A stretch of 64,000 nt of DNA from Climacium dendroides (lineage: Eukaryota > Streptophyta > Bryopsida > Hypnales > Climaciaceae). The DNA lies in the NCBI GenBank assembly GCA_950106755.1, contig OX467091.1, positions 23,453,538 through 23,517,537 on the forward strand, in the 5' to 3' direction. The notes below the pieces were generated by a model. That model ran no database searches, was not told the origin of the DNA, and saw only the letters and a program-made list of their open reading frames with translations. The translations under genes and the position numbers were made by a program. This document shows positions 13,101 to 24,555 of this stretch, piece by piece; position 1 is the first letter of the stretch; every line of letters starts with the position of its first letter.

Positions 13101-14730
13101 GCTGATGTGTCGCCCGTGTCCATTCCTGTACCAAGAATCTGCAAATTACAAGTTTGACATCAGACCAGATCAATTCAATATTCATTTCGGTACTAAAACA
13201 TATGTTCACCTTCTAGCTAAACTCTGAAAGGACGGACCTGCCACCGAGGTAGTCAGTAAAAAACGATCCGGTGCATTCTTCATGTATACAGAAACCCTGA
13301 AACTCTTTCATTGGACATTTTTTTATCCTCTGAAGCATTACAGGATTACCACCTTAAAGGATGGATTACGGACTAGTCCAAATTTTCAGAACTGTGAAGA
13401 GTTATTATAAAATGAAACTTAGAATAATAATTTAATGATGACTTTTAAACAAAAATTGTAAAATATGACTTTAGATCATATCCATACTCACCAATATTTA
13501 AAACTCAAAAATTTAATAAAAAATTCAATCAAAAATTGAAAACTACTTGCGGATTGATTATAAGTAATTTTCACAAAAAAAATTTACCTTCTAAGTTGCA
13601 AGTGCGGTGATCTTTTAAGAATCTTATTTTACTACTTATTTATTTATGAGTGTTAATTCAAGTCGTTTCCGAAGGTTCATTCCTTGAACTGTAAAAGTTA
13701 CTTCTTTGAGATGAAACATGATTGTACCCTTTGAACTATAGGATATTTACACAACAAAGTTTTGAAAAGAAAAAGAAAATGTATACCGTACAAATGTTAG
13801 AGAACAAGCACAAGTATCTACAAACATTTATACAAGCATTTAGATGGAGGAAACACCCAAGATCCTGTCTGCTTGGCATATGTTTGCGTTCATCTGTTGT
13901 TAAAAATTTGAAACCTGGTCCTGGTCCTTAAGGGGATAATGGTAATGCCTAGAAGCACAGGAATCAGACGCACTAAATTGATTTCTCTTGAATTTAACCC
14001 CCAAGTGCCCGCATGGCCCCAAATGGTCTCCAAATCATGATAACAGAGTGAGTATGTAGAATGCAAGCTCATGGAGTGCTGGAGATGTGAATTCGTACCT
14101 GCACGAAGCTGATTGTGCTACTGGGATTCGTCATTACATTTCGCAGTGACAATTTCTTAGGTCCAACAGTTTTTTCCTTCTTTCCCATGTCTGGAACAGC
14201 TTGCTCTGTTCGTGGAGCTTGCTTCGTGTAGGGACGACGAGAGACTCTCGATCGACCTTCTCGTACTCCAGCAGTTTCCAACTGCTCTTTTCTTACACCA
14301 TTCAATACCTGTACGTTTAATGAACATTCAACTTTCATGAATTGGTGATTCCGAAAGCCGCTACTTTCGACAACACTCCAATTACATCAGCAATTAAAAT
14401 CGAATTAAAGTTAAAATTGCACAGAAATTAAAAAAACACTTGGATTACACAAAAATTCCACCACTTCAGACTCCCGATTACACAGCGTTCTGCAAGACAA
14501 TCTACTCATAAAAAAATTAATCTGCATACATTCCTCGTGCTACGCACCTGTAAGCTCAAAGGCTGCGTCGAAGAGCAAATTCTATCGAACAACGCAGAAG
14601 AACCCAAAAACAAACTACTTGCGCGAAATTGAGCGCAAGCTTCAAGACTCGATGGAAAAGGAGGACGGAAGCGCGAGAGGGAGGGGGCGGGGAAATGCCA
14701 GCGCTGCAAGATGGGCCTCGGAAACGACAT
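7162..14730 (-). CDS. TRZ: tRNase Z, long form (organelle-targeted, TRZ3/TRZ4-like)
   Basis: Endonuclease that removes 3' trailers from pre-tRNA. Fourteen coding exons close in phase: 14730-14548, 14308-14099, 13138-13049, 12750-12706, 12435-12381, 12134-12091, 11815-11584, 11260-11049, 10752-10493, 10303-10171, 9882-9832, 9480-8933, 8789-8060, 7479-7162. This gives 1037 codons (1036 aa), longer than the roughly 830-940 aa of the flowering-plant proteins I know. The first ~55 residues are Ser/Arg-rich and nearly free of acidic residues, like a transit peptide. The degenerate N-terminal lactamase half begins at [10 protein letters not shown]. The catalytic half has [28 protein letters not shown], motif II HIHADHH (708-714), [15 protein letters not shown] and HFSQRY. 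Exon 4 ends at a GC donor. Mitochondrial or plastid targeting is inferred from the N-terminus. Confidence 0.94.
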
Positions 14731-14816
14731 GGGAGAAGTGGCAGGGATTCCGGAAGTCCGCGAAGCTCACAGAGGTTTGGCTATGGCGGACCACACCTGC
14801 ACAGCCTTTGACGACG

Positions 14817-14832
14817 GGGTTTAGGGTTTAGC
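14817..14832 (-). promoter_or_regulatory. Double telo-box upstream of tRNase Z
   Basis: On the minus strand this reads as two overlapping AAACCCTAA-type words about 90 nt upstream of the tRNase Z ATG. It is the usual plant telo-box sequence in the usual position. Function is inferred. Confidence 0.45.
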
Positions 14833-17719
14833 GACCCCGTTCCAAATCCAATTCCAGGTATGAACAGACAACCAGGAGCATTGACCCTCTCATTCATCCA
14901 CCCTGGTCACTCTGGTGGAACATTTTATATTTGTGTTATCAGATAGACAATGTGACAACATAGAATTGGATAAGACGGAAATCCTCACAATTTTCAAACA
15001 AAGCAATGAAGCAAGCACCGATAAAACTAGGATTTGGAGATGGACCTGCGAATCAGTCAACAACAAACCTCAATTCTCAAGCATCGAGAAGAGCACCGAC
15101 GTCCTTTGGAATTACTACGTGAAGAAACGTGAAAAACGGCAGCTGTGACCATCGATGCACGGTTGAACACAACCGCTTGAAATTCCTACGGAATGCCAAC
15201 AGTAAAGCTGGTATGACTCTCACGAGCGCCGAAGAAAACTAGCAAAGCAAAGCAACTCGAGCAGCTCGTCCGAACCCTAAATTCTTGTGACAGGAGCTCC
15301 TACAAGGATTTCTAGAAAGAAAGTCCTAACCCACCTTCTGCTCAAAATTGCAAACAAAATATAACAAACTCACCCGCAGTGCGCTTCAAAGAAAATCACC
15401 AAATCAAATTCTGTACACTCAGGTAAAACAGCCCATTGTGGTCAGAATTAGGAGTTTGGCCTCCATGTTGTTGCTGAAATTTTTCAATTTTTTTCCCACA
15501 TAAAGAAAACTTTGAGAAAAAGTGAGAGCAATTGAAATTATATTTTTTTGACAAAGTATGAATTTGCTATGAATTTTTGAAGTGTTTAGTGCATCAAGGC
15601 CCAAAAGAGCTTGTAGGCTACCCCATAACCAACAAAATCTGAATCTATGATGCTCATCTTGTTTACCTAAAGCAATCATAATATTTTTTAATACAAGAGG
15701 CCTAAAAAGTCATTTCTCACAATGAAATGACTCACAATTAAAAGTTGGAAGTTCCTAATGAGGTTACTAATCACTCCATTACTATCATGTAAGACATGTA
15801 TTGTGGCCGGAATCTCATATACTGAAAAAAAACAAAACACAATGGAGTCATTGCCTAGGTATCCACTATGGGCTATTTTACCTTGGTGTGTGTGCCATTA
15901 ATTTACCACAATCACACTATTTTGAAAGTGTGAGTTGATATATTCTTGGTATTGTACCAATTTCCCATAAAATAAAGTTTTTGTGGTAATATTAATTTCC
16001 TAGGTGATGCTAACTTCTCCCCCTCACTACTAGGACAAAACAATGTAGTTCTAGTTCACAATACTTTGCACATTAAGGACAATGAGGCCCACCAATAGAT
16101 GATGGATGACTTTTAAGATTACTCCAAAAATGAAGAATGTACTTATTGATTCATAAATTGGATTGTTAGTAGCAATTGGGTGATTGACTTTCTTATACCT
16201 TTCACATTAGGAAATATTGTGATTATTTTAGGTGAGTAAGATGACCATTGTGGATATACTTTTGGTTGGTTTTGGGATAGTTAAAAGACTCTTTTGGATA
16301 GTTAATTTCAAAAATTCATAAGAAATTTGTACTTGTAGAAAACATATTATTTCAATTGCTCTTGCTATTTCTTGTACTTTCTCTTTTTGTGTGGATTTTT
16401 TTTTAATTCAACAACGGTATGAGGGCAAACTCCTATTCTGACCTCAATGGGCTCTTTTACCTTACTTTTTTCCTCCCAACCTCCATTTGCATCAGGGATA
16501 GGTATATCTTCTCTAAATCTAAAATTTCTATGAAGAATGAGAAGTTGTAGAGAGAAAAGAAGAGACAATTACAAAATAGAAACCATAAAAAAGTGTGCCC
16601 CTCTTTTGTAAGCGAGGAAAACAAGAGTAGAGAATTAAAGACCGAGTTTTATCAAAACGAGCAAAACACATCAGGAACAAATAATGCATGCACAAACTAG
16701 ACAAAGCATAACATGTGTAAAAGTAAGCTCTGATTGGAAATAGTGAAAAATTCTTTAGCAAAATCTTCTTCACATCCATTCTCCACCTCTAAAGGAGGAG
16801 AATGGCCATTCTCAATCTTTAGAGAAAGGGACCTCTACAAGCCATGGAGAGCCAGCAAGAAAGTGTTACATTTCTATTTTCTAAAGATTGAGAATGGAGT
16901 AAAGAAGGTGTCACTACCTCTATTGTATATTCAATTCAAATTTTTTATGCCCCAAACATAATCATTTCTTTTTTTATTCAATTTGCATTTGATAATTCAA
17001 TTTAGAGTTTCTAAAATTTTGTTTTACATAGTTCAGAATATTTTGAAACCTCTAAGTTAGTACAAGCAATAGCAGTAACAACACAAATAGTGGTGGCTTT
17101 TCCCTCTTTCTCCTTGATTTCCTATAGACATTCGAATTAGGATCGAAGATCCAAGCTTACTTTACAAAATCCATAATGATTGCTTTATAAAATTAGTTTT
17201 TCAAAATTAATTCAATCAAAAGTTTAAAAATACTTTACAAAATGGAATGGTATGAACTAATTGTTTCTAATTGAACTAATTTTGTAAAGCAGTCAACTAA
17301 TTTTGTAAACCAATGGCATGAACTAATTTTTTTTCAATTTTTATTTTTATTTTTTTAGAATTATAATTCTTTCCATTAAAATTTTCTATGCTATTCAATT
17401 ATGACACCTTGTATTTTTTTTAAGTATCATTAGACGCCATATTTAATTATTTTTTGAATTATTTTTTAACAAATCTGACCCTAGCTTAGGGTATTTCATA
17501 AAGTCCAGGACGCGGGCATCGGTTACCGTGATCCATAATATTTTGCTTCCATCAATTCTTTCGCTGAGTCTATTATTCGTTTAAAGGGAACCTCAATTGG
17601 GACCTGGATTCCTCCGAGACTTGAGTGAGAGGAGAACCCCATCACAGACGACGAAACCATCGCCATAGCTCAAGCTCTCTTCCTCCTCGCGTCGCATTCT
17701 ACTTCCGCTTCTCGCCACC
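14833..17719. other. Bidirectional intergenic region between tRNase Z and QCR7
   Basis: About 2.9 kb separating two divergent genes. The part up to 15400 is less AT-rich and may hold 5'-UTR or promoter sequence. 15400-17500 is AT-rich and has no convincing gene. A pair of hairpins lies at 16778-16897. Open frames such as 14915-15148 have no recognisable similarity or splice support. Confidence 0.6.
16778..16897. repeat. Two adjacent hairpin-forming inverted repeats
   Basis: The first has CATTCTCC facing GGAGGAGAATG within about 28 bp. The second pairs CCATTCTCAATCTTTAGA (from 16806) with its complement at 16878-16897 across a ~50-bp loop. No open frame or promoter was recognised around it. 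Confidence 0.6.
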
Positions 17720-19536
17720 ATGGCTACCAAACAAGCCTTGCAGAAGGCGCTGGAGCCCATGTGGAATTGGGCCTCTCGTCGATACCAAGCTGCCGTTGCC
17801 AAGGAGCTCAAGAAATACGGTCCGTTGCTTCTCCCTAGTGCTAAACCCTAATTCCTTTCGTAATATCCGTATCTCATTCTTTAGATTGTGTGATGGAGGA
17901 TTTTTAATTGATATTTTGGGGTTCCAGGGTTGCGATACGATGACTTGTACGACGACATGTATGATTTGGATGTCAAGGAGGCTTTGAACCGGCTGCCGCA
18001 GCAAGAGGTGGACTACCGCAATCAGCGTCTGAAGCGGGCCATGGACTGCTCGATGAAGCATCAGTACTTGCCCAAGGACTTGCAGGTTCTTTTCGCTGGT
18101 TCTTTGCACTTCTTGACAAGCATTTGGAGTAGGGAGAGGCGTACCGGACCATTTGGGATGAAGAATTTCATGCGTCTGTTTGAGATTTGGGAATTTTGTT
18201 TTTTTGAAGTGCGTTGTTTTCATGGATTTTGAATTTTGTAAACTATGTTGAAATTCCTGAATGTTTCTTCTCTTATAAGAGATGCTTCAAATGGATCTGA
18301 GACGAGATTGATCGCTGTAATTCGAGTCAGTCGTGGAGTGCAACTTCAGTTTCCGTTCTGTGCGTTTTTATTTCGGGAGCTTCCTAGGGTGGACTGCCGA
18401 TCCCAAGCACCGGGATCCCAAATAGGTTAGAAGAGTAGAGGATAAATTTTTTCACAGTTCTAGTGAACTTGGGACTGCTGTACTGTTCACGTGTAATGAG
18501 CGCAGTACATACTTACAGACACTGTAAAGAAAATTGGTGTATCATCATGGATTCCTGACCTGTTTCAACTTTAGACGGTCGCCTTTCTTCATATTCCATG
18601 ATGGTTCTCTGGCCTCCTGGTGTACCGGTAGTTTCGTGAAGGAAAGCTAGCGGTGCTCATTAGGCCGCAAATTGCTGTTACCATGTAGAACTTTAAACGT
18701 CGTGCCCCAACATGTGATGCGGTGGGTTGCAGGTCCTTAGAGAGCCTTCTTTTATTTTGCTGATCAGAGTTATTTCTATGATTTCTGTGATAAATTCTAA
18801 ATCAAGCATTGGAGTGGATGATAATCACCTAAAGCACTGAGATTTAGGGATAGTTTGTCCTATAGAACTCTTGACTACAGGGTTCTTCCTCCAGGCCCGA
18901 CGCTTGGGAGATTAAGATCCCTGATTCAAATTTAGGGCGCTTTTGAAGATCACAAACCCTACAGAATGGAGCAAGTAGGGTTTGTGAAAAAGACAGAATA
19001 ATTGTTAGGCTTTGTAGGAACTAATCTAAAGTTTAGGAAATAGGGACTCCTACGAGTTGCTCTCATGGTTTTATATTTACAACAGGCTCCTCCAAACTCA
19101 AGATGGCTCTGTTTGCTTCCATACCCTATAGTACATTGGGTTTGCGTGGCAGGTCCTTTATACTATTTATCCTCCAATCCACTGTGATAAATGCTAATTT
19201 GATTATCAGACGATGAAAAGGAGGATAATGATTTAAAGTTTTGAGTTTAGAACGCAAACCTTGCATTTTATTCGTCTCATATTGTTTTGGTTTGTTTGCA
19301 GGCGAAGCAAACTCCATATGAGCCCTACTTGCAAGATGCTTTGCAACTGGTGAGTGTTTCTTTTTTTTGGTTGGCATCCCTGCTGCTGAATATAAAGAAT
19401 GGTTCACGGTTTATAGTCCAGTTTAGAAATTAGTTGCAAGTCGCTCATTAGCTTTTTCTCAATGCAGGTAAAGGAAGAACGAAGGGAACATGCAGAGTTA
19501 GGTTCCGATCTTCCCTACACCCGTTCTTTACCTTGA
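17720..19536 (+). CDS. QCR7: Cytochrome b-c1 complex subunit 7 (14-kDa subunit)
   Basis: A small matrix-side subunit of mitochondrial complex III (UQCRB/QCR7 family). Four exons, 17720-17819, 17928-18085, 19302-19349 and 19468-19536, give 125 codons (124 aa), matching the usual 122-124 aa in plants. Diagnostic stretches are LRYDDLYDD at the start of exon 2, RLPQQEVDYRNQRLKRAMD, and TPYEPYLQDALQLVKEE across exons 3-4. There is no cleavable presequence, as expected for the family. The first intron uses a weak GTCCGT donor, but phase and homology require it. Intron 2 is about 1.2 kb and carries a perfect 12-bp inverted repeat (18951-18962 and 18975-18986). The start ATG lies in a good context (CCACCATGG). 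Confidence 0.93.
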
Positions 19537-20660
19537 GTGATGAAGGATGATTCTTTTCAGGTTTGACATGCTTCAGGGTATTCTTTCACAATTCTTCTTC
19601 TTGTGAAGGTCCTGAATGGGGCTTTGAGTCTAGGATATATGCAATGGTACCTCGTTCAGAGGCCTGATCTCATGTTACGAGGATTGACTTCATATAATAA
19701 GCAAGGAAATAGTTCTGAATTAATTTCTTGTGCTACTGTGGCTACTTTCGTTTTCAATTGACAATGCCATAGATGAATGCTTCTGAGGATCTTCTTCCTA
19801 GCGGGAGCTAGATGTTCTCTATTTATTGTCCAAATCAGGGAGTTCAGGCATTGCGAACTGCAAAATGGTTGCAACACCCATATGTTCTAGATTTATACAT
19901 GAAATATGCGCATGTGTGGTAGGAAATATTTGCACCTCCATTTCTTTTCACTGCATCAATGAAGGTCGTCGTGTTGTTTAACCCCTAAATTCCCATTATT
20001 CCCATGAGGAACAAACTGGATTTGGGGCAGGCTCCTGCAATCTCAATATTTTGTTGTGATTTTGTGAAACTTTTGGTGAAATAGAAAAACACACCAGCTT
20101 TGTGGGAATATAATTTTTTATTTCAATCGTCGTTTGGAAGCAAAAGGTATGGGGCCATAAAGCCCAAATTTTAGTTCGGTGGGTAGAAAAAACAGATACA
20201 AGAATTTCAAATAATTAAAAAAAACTTTGTAGAATTCATTTTGGGACAATCTCTTTTAGAACAATTTCACTATTGAGATTAGTGTGTTTGGTTCCATTGT
20301 AGAACTAGTAGCAAAATTTAAAAAATTAAAAATTAAAAATTAGTAGTACAAAAATTTAAGATAAAAGAAGATTTAAAATTTAAAAATGTAGTTGAGTAAG
20401 TAACAAAAGAATTTTGTTTTCTCCACTTTGAATGCAAATATCTTGTAATCTTGTATTCAAAGTTTCTGAAATTTTTCCAAGGTAGGACAACCTATTCCCA
20501 TCTAAAGACCCATACCCAACTTGTAGGGTATAGTTATTTTCAACTAAGGTTGGTCAAAGTTTGGAATGTGTTTTTTTATCCTTTTCAAAGTTGGGACTAG
20601 AAAGGTCATCACACATGTTTTGAAGTAGTGAGCAAGAGAGTAGGAAGTAATGAGCAGAAA

Positions 20661-20853
20661 TTAGTTCTTGAATGATTGAAATTGGATGATTGGAAAGTAG
20701 TTCTTAAATGATTTGAAATTGGATGACTGGAAAGTAGTTCTTAAATGATTTGAAATTGGATGACTAGAGACATTGGATATGGATTTAGATAGCGGAAAGT
20801 AGTTTTTAAATGATTGAAATTGGATGATTAGAGACATTGGACACGGATCCAGA
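20661..20853. repeat. 37-bp tandem repeat, four units
   Basis: Units start near 20661, 20698, 20735 and 20800, with core AAATTGGATGA. The third and fourth carry an extra ~28-bp extension containing GAGACATTGGA. Confidence 0.8.
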
Positions 20854-21940
20854 CTAAGTTCTATCTTTCAAAATTCATACTAATTTTAGTTTAAGTTATA
20901 AAATTATCAAATTTTTGGCAATCCCCATCATTTCTATCTTTGCACCTCTTGAAAATATTTACTTCGCCTTACACTATAGATTCTAGGTTATGTTTATAAT
21001 TGTTTATTTGATTGGTTATGAATGGCTTCACCTTAGTGTAAGATCCTATAATTTGAAATGTTCAAAGAACAATTTTTTTTTATAGTTATTTGCTCTTTAT
21101 AATAGAAATGGTAATTTTGAGGGATTTTTTATGGAAAGAGGTCTTGGACTTTAGGAATTAAAGGATGAATGGGGCTTGGGTGAAAAATTAGTTCTCTAGT
21201 TAGATATAAATATTCTTTTCATTTGGTGTTTGATAGTAAAAATTATGCCATTAGAAGAAAAATTCTTTCATGTGGACGATAAAATAATTCAAAATAATTT
21301 ATAAATTTTTTTATTGATATAATATTCTCATATCTACATGAGAAACTTTTATTCATTCCATTTGGATTGGTGTCTTGTTTGGTGGGCAATCAGGGCATTT
21401 TTCTAAAAAATAAAATATAGCATTTGTTGTTGAAAAGAGCCTCTTGCTATGACTAATTCTTTATTAATTTGTGCAATTCACCTCCACCTACTTTTTTTGG
21501 TTTTTTCCCAAGTTGTTGTTTGATATAAATTTAATCACTATGTAGGAAAAAGAGACAATTTATTCACTAATATGGAAAAAATGATTGGTAAAAAAAGCAA
21601 TTTGCAATTAGTGTGAATACTTTTACACTAAAGATATTTATTAGAAATCTTTCTTGAATTTTTATCTTCTAACAAAATTATTGCTTCACAATTTTAATCA
21701 AGGGAATCTTTTTATCTAATTGAATGATACAAATAGAAAGCAATCATATCATCACAGGAACATAATAAGACTACTCCTAGCTTTCTTAAATATCTCATTC
21801 TTAAATAAACATCTCGAAAAAGTCTTGACTTGTCATTGCCATATGACATTTTTAACATGGGACTTTCTTACTTCCTTAAAATCCCCAAATAGAGAGATAT
21901 TATTGTCTTGGATATCTAATGGGAGTTTGGATTCAATCTT

Positions 21941-22112
21941 AGCATTGCCCTTCTTAGATATGAAAGGAATATATTTCCTCATTTATTGATCATATGACAT
22001 TTATAGATATTTGATTTTTGGAAGTGTGGATTAAATGTGGGTTAAATTTCTTACATCTTTGCATTGGCCTTTTTAGATATCAAAAGTTATATTTCCATTA
22101 TTTATTTATTGA
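21941..22112. repeat. Diverged ~50-bp direct repeat
   Basis: Two copies (about 21941-21992 and 22061-22111) share GCATTG-CC-TT--TTAGATAT followed by an ATATTTCC-ATTTATT tract, ~120 bp apart. Confidence 0.5.
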
Positions 22113-22389
22113 AAATTTCTTAAATGTCAAGAACACAAATGCATCCTTTAATAAGAAATTGAGAATGTTATTATTATATGACTTTCACTACAAAACGGTA
22201 ACTAAATATGACTTTAATATGTACTTTATATGAATGATTAAAAATTTTAATTTATTTTTAAAAGATAATTTAAAAGAAAAATTATAGTTTGAGGATTTTT
22301 TTTGAAATTTTTAATCTATTAATTTTTTTTATTAAAATAGGTCTCCAAAAGCTCTCTAAGAGTGCCAATTTTCCGATGGCAATGACAAG

Positions 22390-24555
22390 GGGGCTTTTTT
22401 GAGATGGGCACTCAGAATTCGTAAGATATATGCTCCGAATATTTTTTTTCTCAAGGACCACGGAAACCGATTCCCGCGCGCGGAGAAAGGGGGTCTCTCT
22501 CCGAGAAGGCTCCTCTCTCGCTCTCGACGCCTCGCTAAACCGAAAGTGGAGCGAGCACAGCCTCTCCGGCTCACTCGTTCCCCTCTCGATTTTCTCTTTC
22601 TTTTGCATGCTCCACCTGTGCGCCAATTTGTTTCCACGATGTCTTCTCTCTTTTCTTTTCGTGGAGAAATCGCCGTGAATTTTTGTATCTCTTCGTCGCC
22701 GTGAGATTTTATCGCGGTGGATAAGTTTTGTGCGGCAGGGTTTGGTGTTTGTTTGCCTTCCATTGAGCGGCGGGACCTGGAGTTCCGAGCTTCGGATTAT
22801 GAAGGTGCGTTGCGAGATTTTCATGCGGAGAATGTGGATGTAGACTTGGGATGAATAGAATAATTTTGTAGCGGAAGAATGCGTTCAAAGTTAAGTATTG
22901 GCATCTAGGGTAATGTATGGAGTTCATATGTCGTGGGAGCTTTGGAGCCTGCTATCTCTAACGTGTTGGTAGTATGTTGGTGGCGAGATTGGGATGAAGA
23001 GAAACCGTTGGCTATCGTAGTATTGCTACTATGCATTGTGTAGTTTGGTGGAACTGGCGTTAGCAGAATGGTGAGACATTGGTCTAATTTATTATGTGCA
23101 TGCACTGGGAACTAGGACTTTTCGATTTTATGATTTTTTTTTATGCATTGGTGAGTCTGGTATTTCCGTTTGTAATTTTGAGCTGAGACGGTATTGGGAG
23201 GTGGAGTAGTTTCTCTCTGTAAATCCTGGTAGTTATGCGAGCCTTCACAATGTTTCGCCTGTAGGATTTTCTGTTTCAAGAATTTAGGGTTCCAGTCAGG
23301 TGCTAGCAGAACGGACATTCCTGAATCACAGTTTTGCGCCGTAAAGCGGCGGTGGCACATTGATTGAGATGTTGGTCAAATTTTGTTATTTGCATGTACT
23401 CCTGCCAACTAGGACGATTCAGGATTCTCTTCGATGAATTGATGAGTCTGTTTTTGTGTTTGAGATTTTGAGCAGAGGATGTCCGTGGAATCGAAATTGA
23501 AATTGTTTCTGTAAATTCTGGTATTTATGCGGGTTTTCACAATGTTTCGCACTTAAATTTTTGTCTAAAGAAATTAGGGTTCCGTAGATGTGCTTGCTGA
23601 AGGTCCTTTCCAGAAGTTACATTTTTTCTCTTTAAAGATCATGGGCCTTGGGAGCTACAGAGCCAGAGTGCGTTTGTTAAGGCATTAAATTGTTTCGAGC
23701 CTACCTTGGGAGCAAAAGAAACATTTGCTGTCGTAGTGTTACTGCTATCGCTTTGGTGGTTTCAAAGTGATTGATCGGCGTCTGCCTCGAGACGTGCAAA
23801 TGTCCTGCTAACTAGGACTAGATGATTTCCTCGGTACATTGGTGAGTGTGTTTTTTCGTCTGAGATTTTGAGCAGAGAGTATAATAGGGAGTGAAACGGA
23901 AATTCTTTTATATAAATCCTGTCAGTTTTGCAGTATTCCGTCCGAGGGATTTCTTGTTTCAAGAATTTAGGGTTCTGAGAGGTGTTTGCAAAATGCCTTT
24001 GCCTGGATTCACTGTTTCAAACCTGGAGATACCTGCGAGTGTAGGTGGTGTAACAACAAGCTGAAGGGCTATCGACTTGTATGAGGCGTGTCTCCCTTGA
24101 GTAGAGACTCTATATCATCCTGACAAGGACTCTCTGTACAGTTCCTTGCAATGAAGATGCGTTTTTTTGCAATAAGTTGCCTCTCCAGTAGTTCATATGC
24201 ATAGATTCGCAGCTTAGGATTGTTCTCCAGAACTCTGTCTCTCTGCAATAGTATCGGTAGTTAGAAGTAGGATTTGGGATTCTTAAATGTTTTGTATTCG
24301 TTACGCTTACCTAAGCCTCGTCGCTGTCACCTAAAGAGGAAGTTATTCCTAGTTCGCAACTTTTGTCTTAACCGTTCTTTCCAGCTCATTCTTACACGGA
24401 ACTGTGGTGGGTGGATAGAATATAGAGTAATGGAGTGCTGATAATAATCTCAGGTGGGCCAATATTTTGTCTCTTGCAGATATTGTGTGGTGCAAAAATT
24501 TGACCTGCGAAGATTAGTTCTTGATAATGCATGGTCGATCAATTGTCGAGGCAGC
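22390..24555 (+). promoter_or_regulatory. Promoter/5' leader region of the HUB1/2 gene
   Basis: Base composition changes sharply at about 22440, from AT-rich spacer to a CG-containing, CT-rich stretch (22455-22620) like a plant core promoter or first UTR exon. The stretch to the ATG at 24556 has no convincing coding exon and is probably untranslated leader containing introns. Splice sites were not fixed. It contains a three-copy diverged tandem repeat. Confidence 0.4.
22931..23985 (+). repeat. Three diverged ~300-400-bp tandem copies in the HUB1/2 leader
   Basis: Equivalent landmarks recur in order. AACTAGGAC is at 23110, 23407 and 23810. Each is followed by TTGRTGAGT, then GA-ATTTTGAGC, TAAATYCTG, and finally AGAATTTAGGGTTC or a close variant. 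The outer two also share CTATCGTAGTATTGCTACTA-like upstream sequence. Similarity is high enough to see by eye, but the copies contain indels. Confidence 0.75.

Larger units (their letters stand above)
19537..22380. other. AT-rich intergenic region
   Basis: The first few hundred bases are probably the QCR7 3' UTR. The rest is very AT-rich, with two small tandem repeats (20661-20853 and 21941-22112) and no supportable gene or RNA. Confidence 0.6.

Noticed and set aside
14915..15148. 77-codon plus-strand frame near the tRNase Z promoter
   Set aside because: It has no family resemblance and no splice or composition support.
22282..22824. 180-codon minus-strand open frame in the GC-rich leader of HUB1/2
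   Set aside because: It lies antisense to the probable HUB1/2 first exon, is rich in Arg/Ser low-complexity text, overlaps equally long frames in other registers, and has no recognisable domain.
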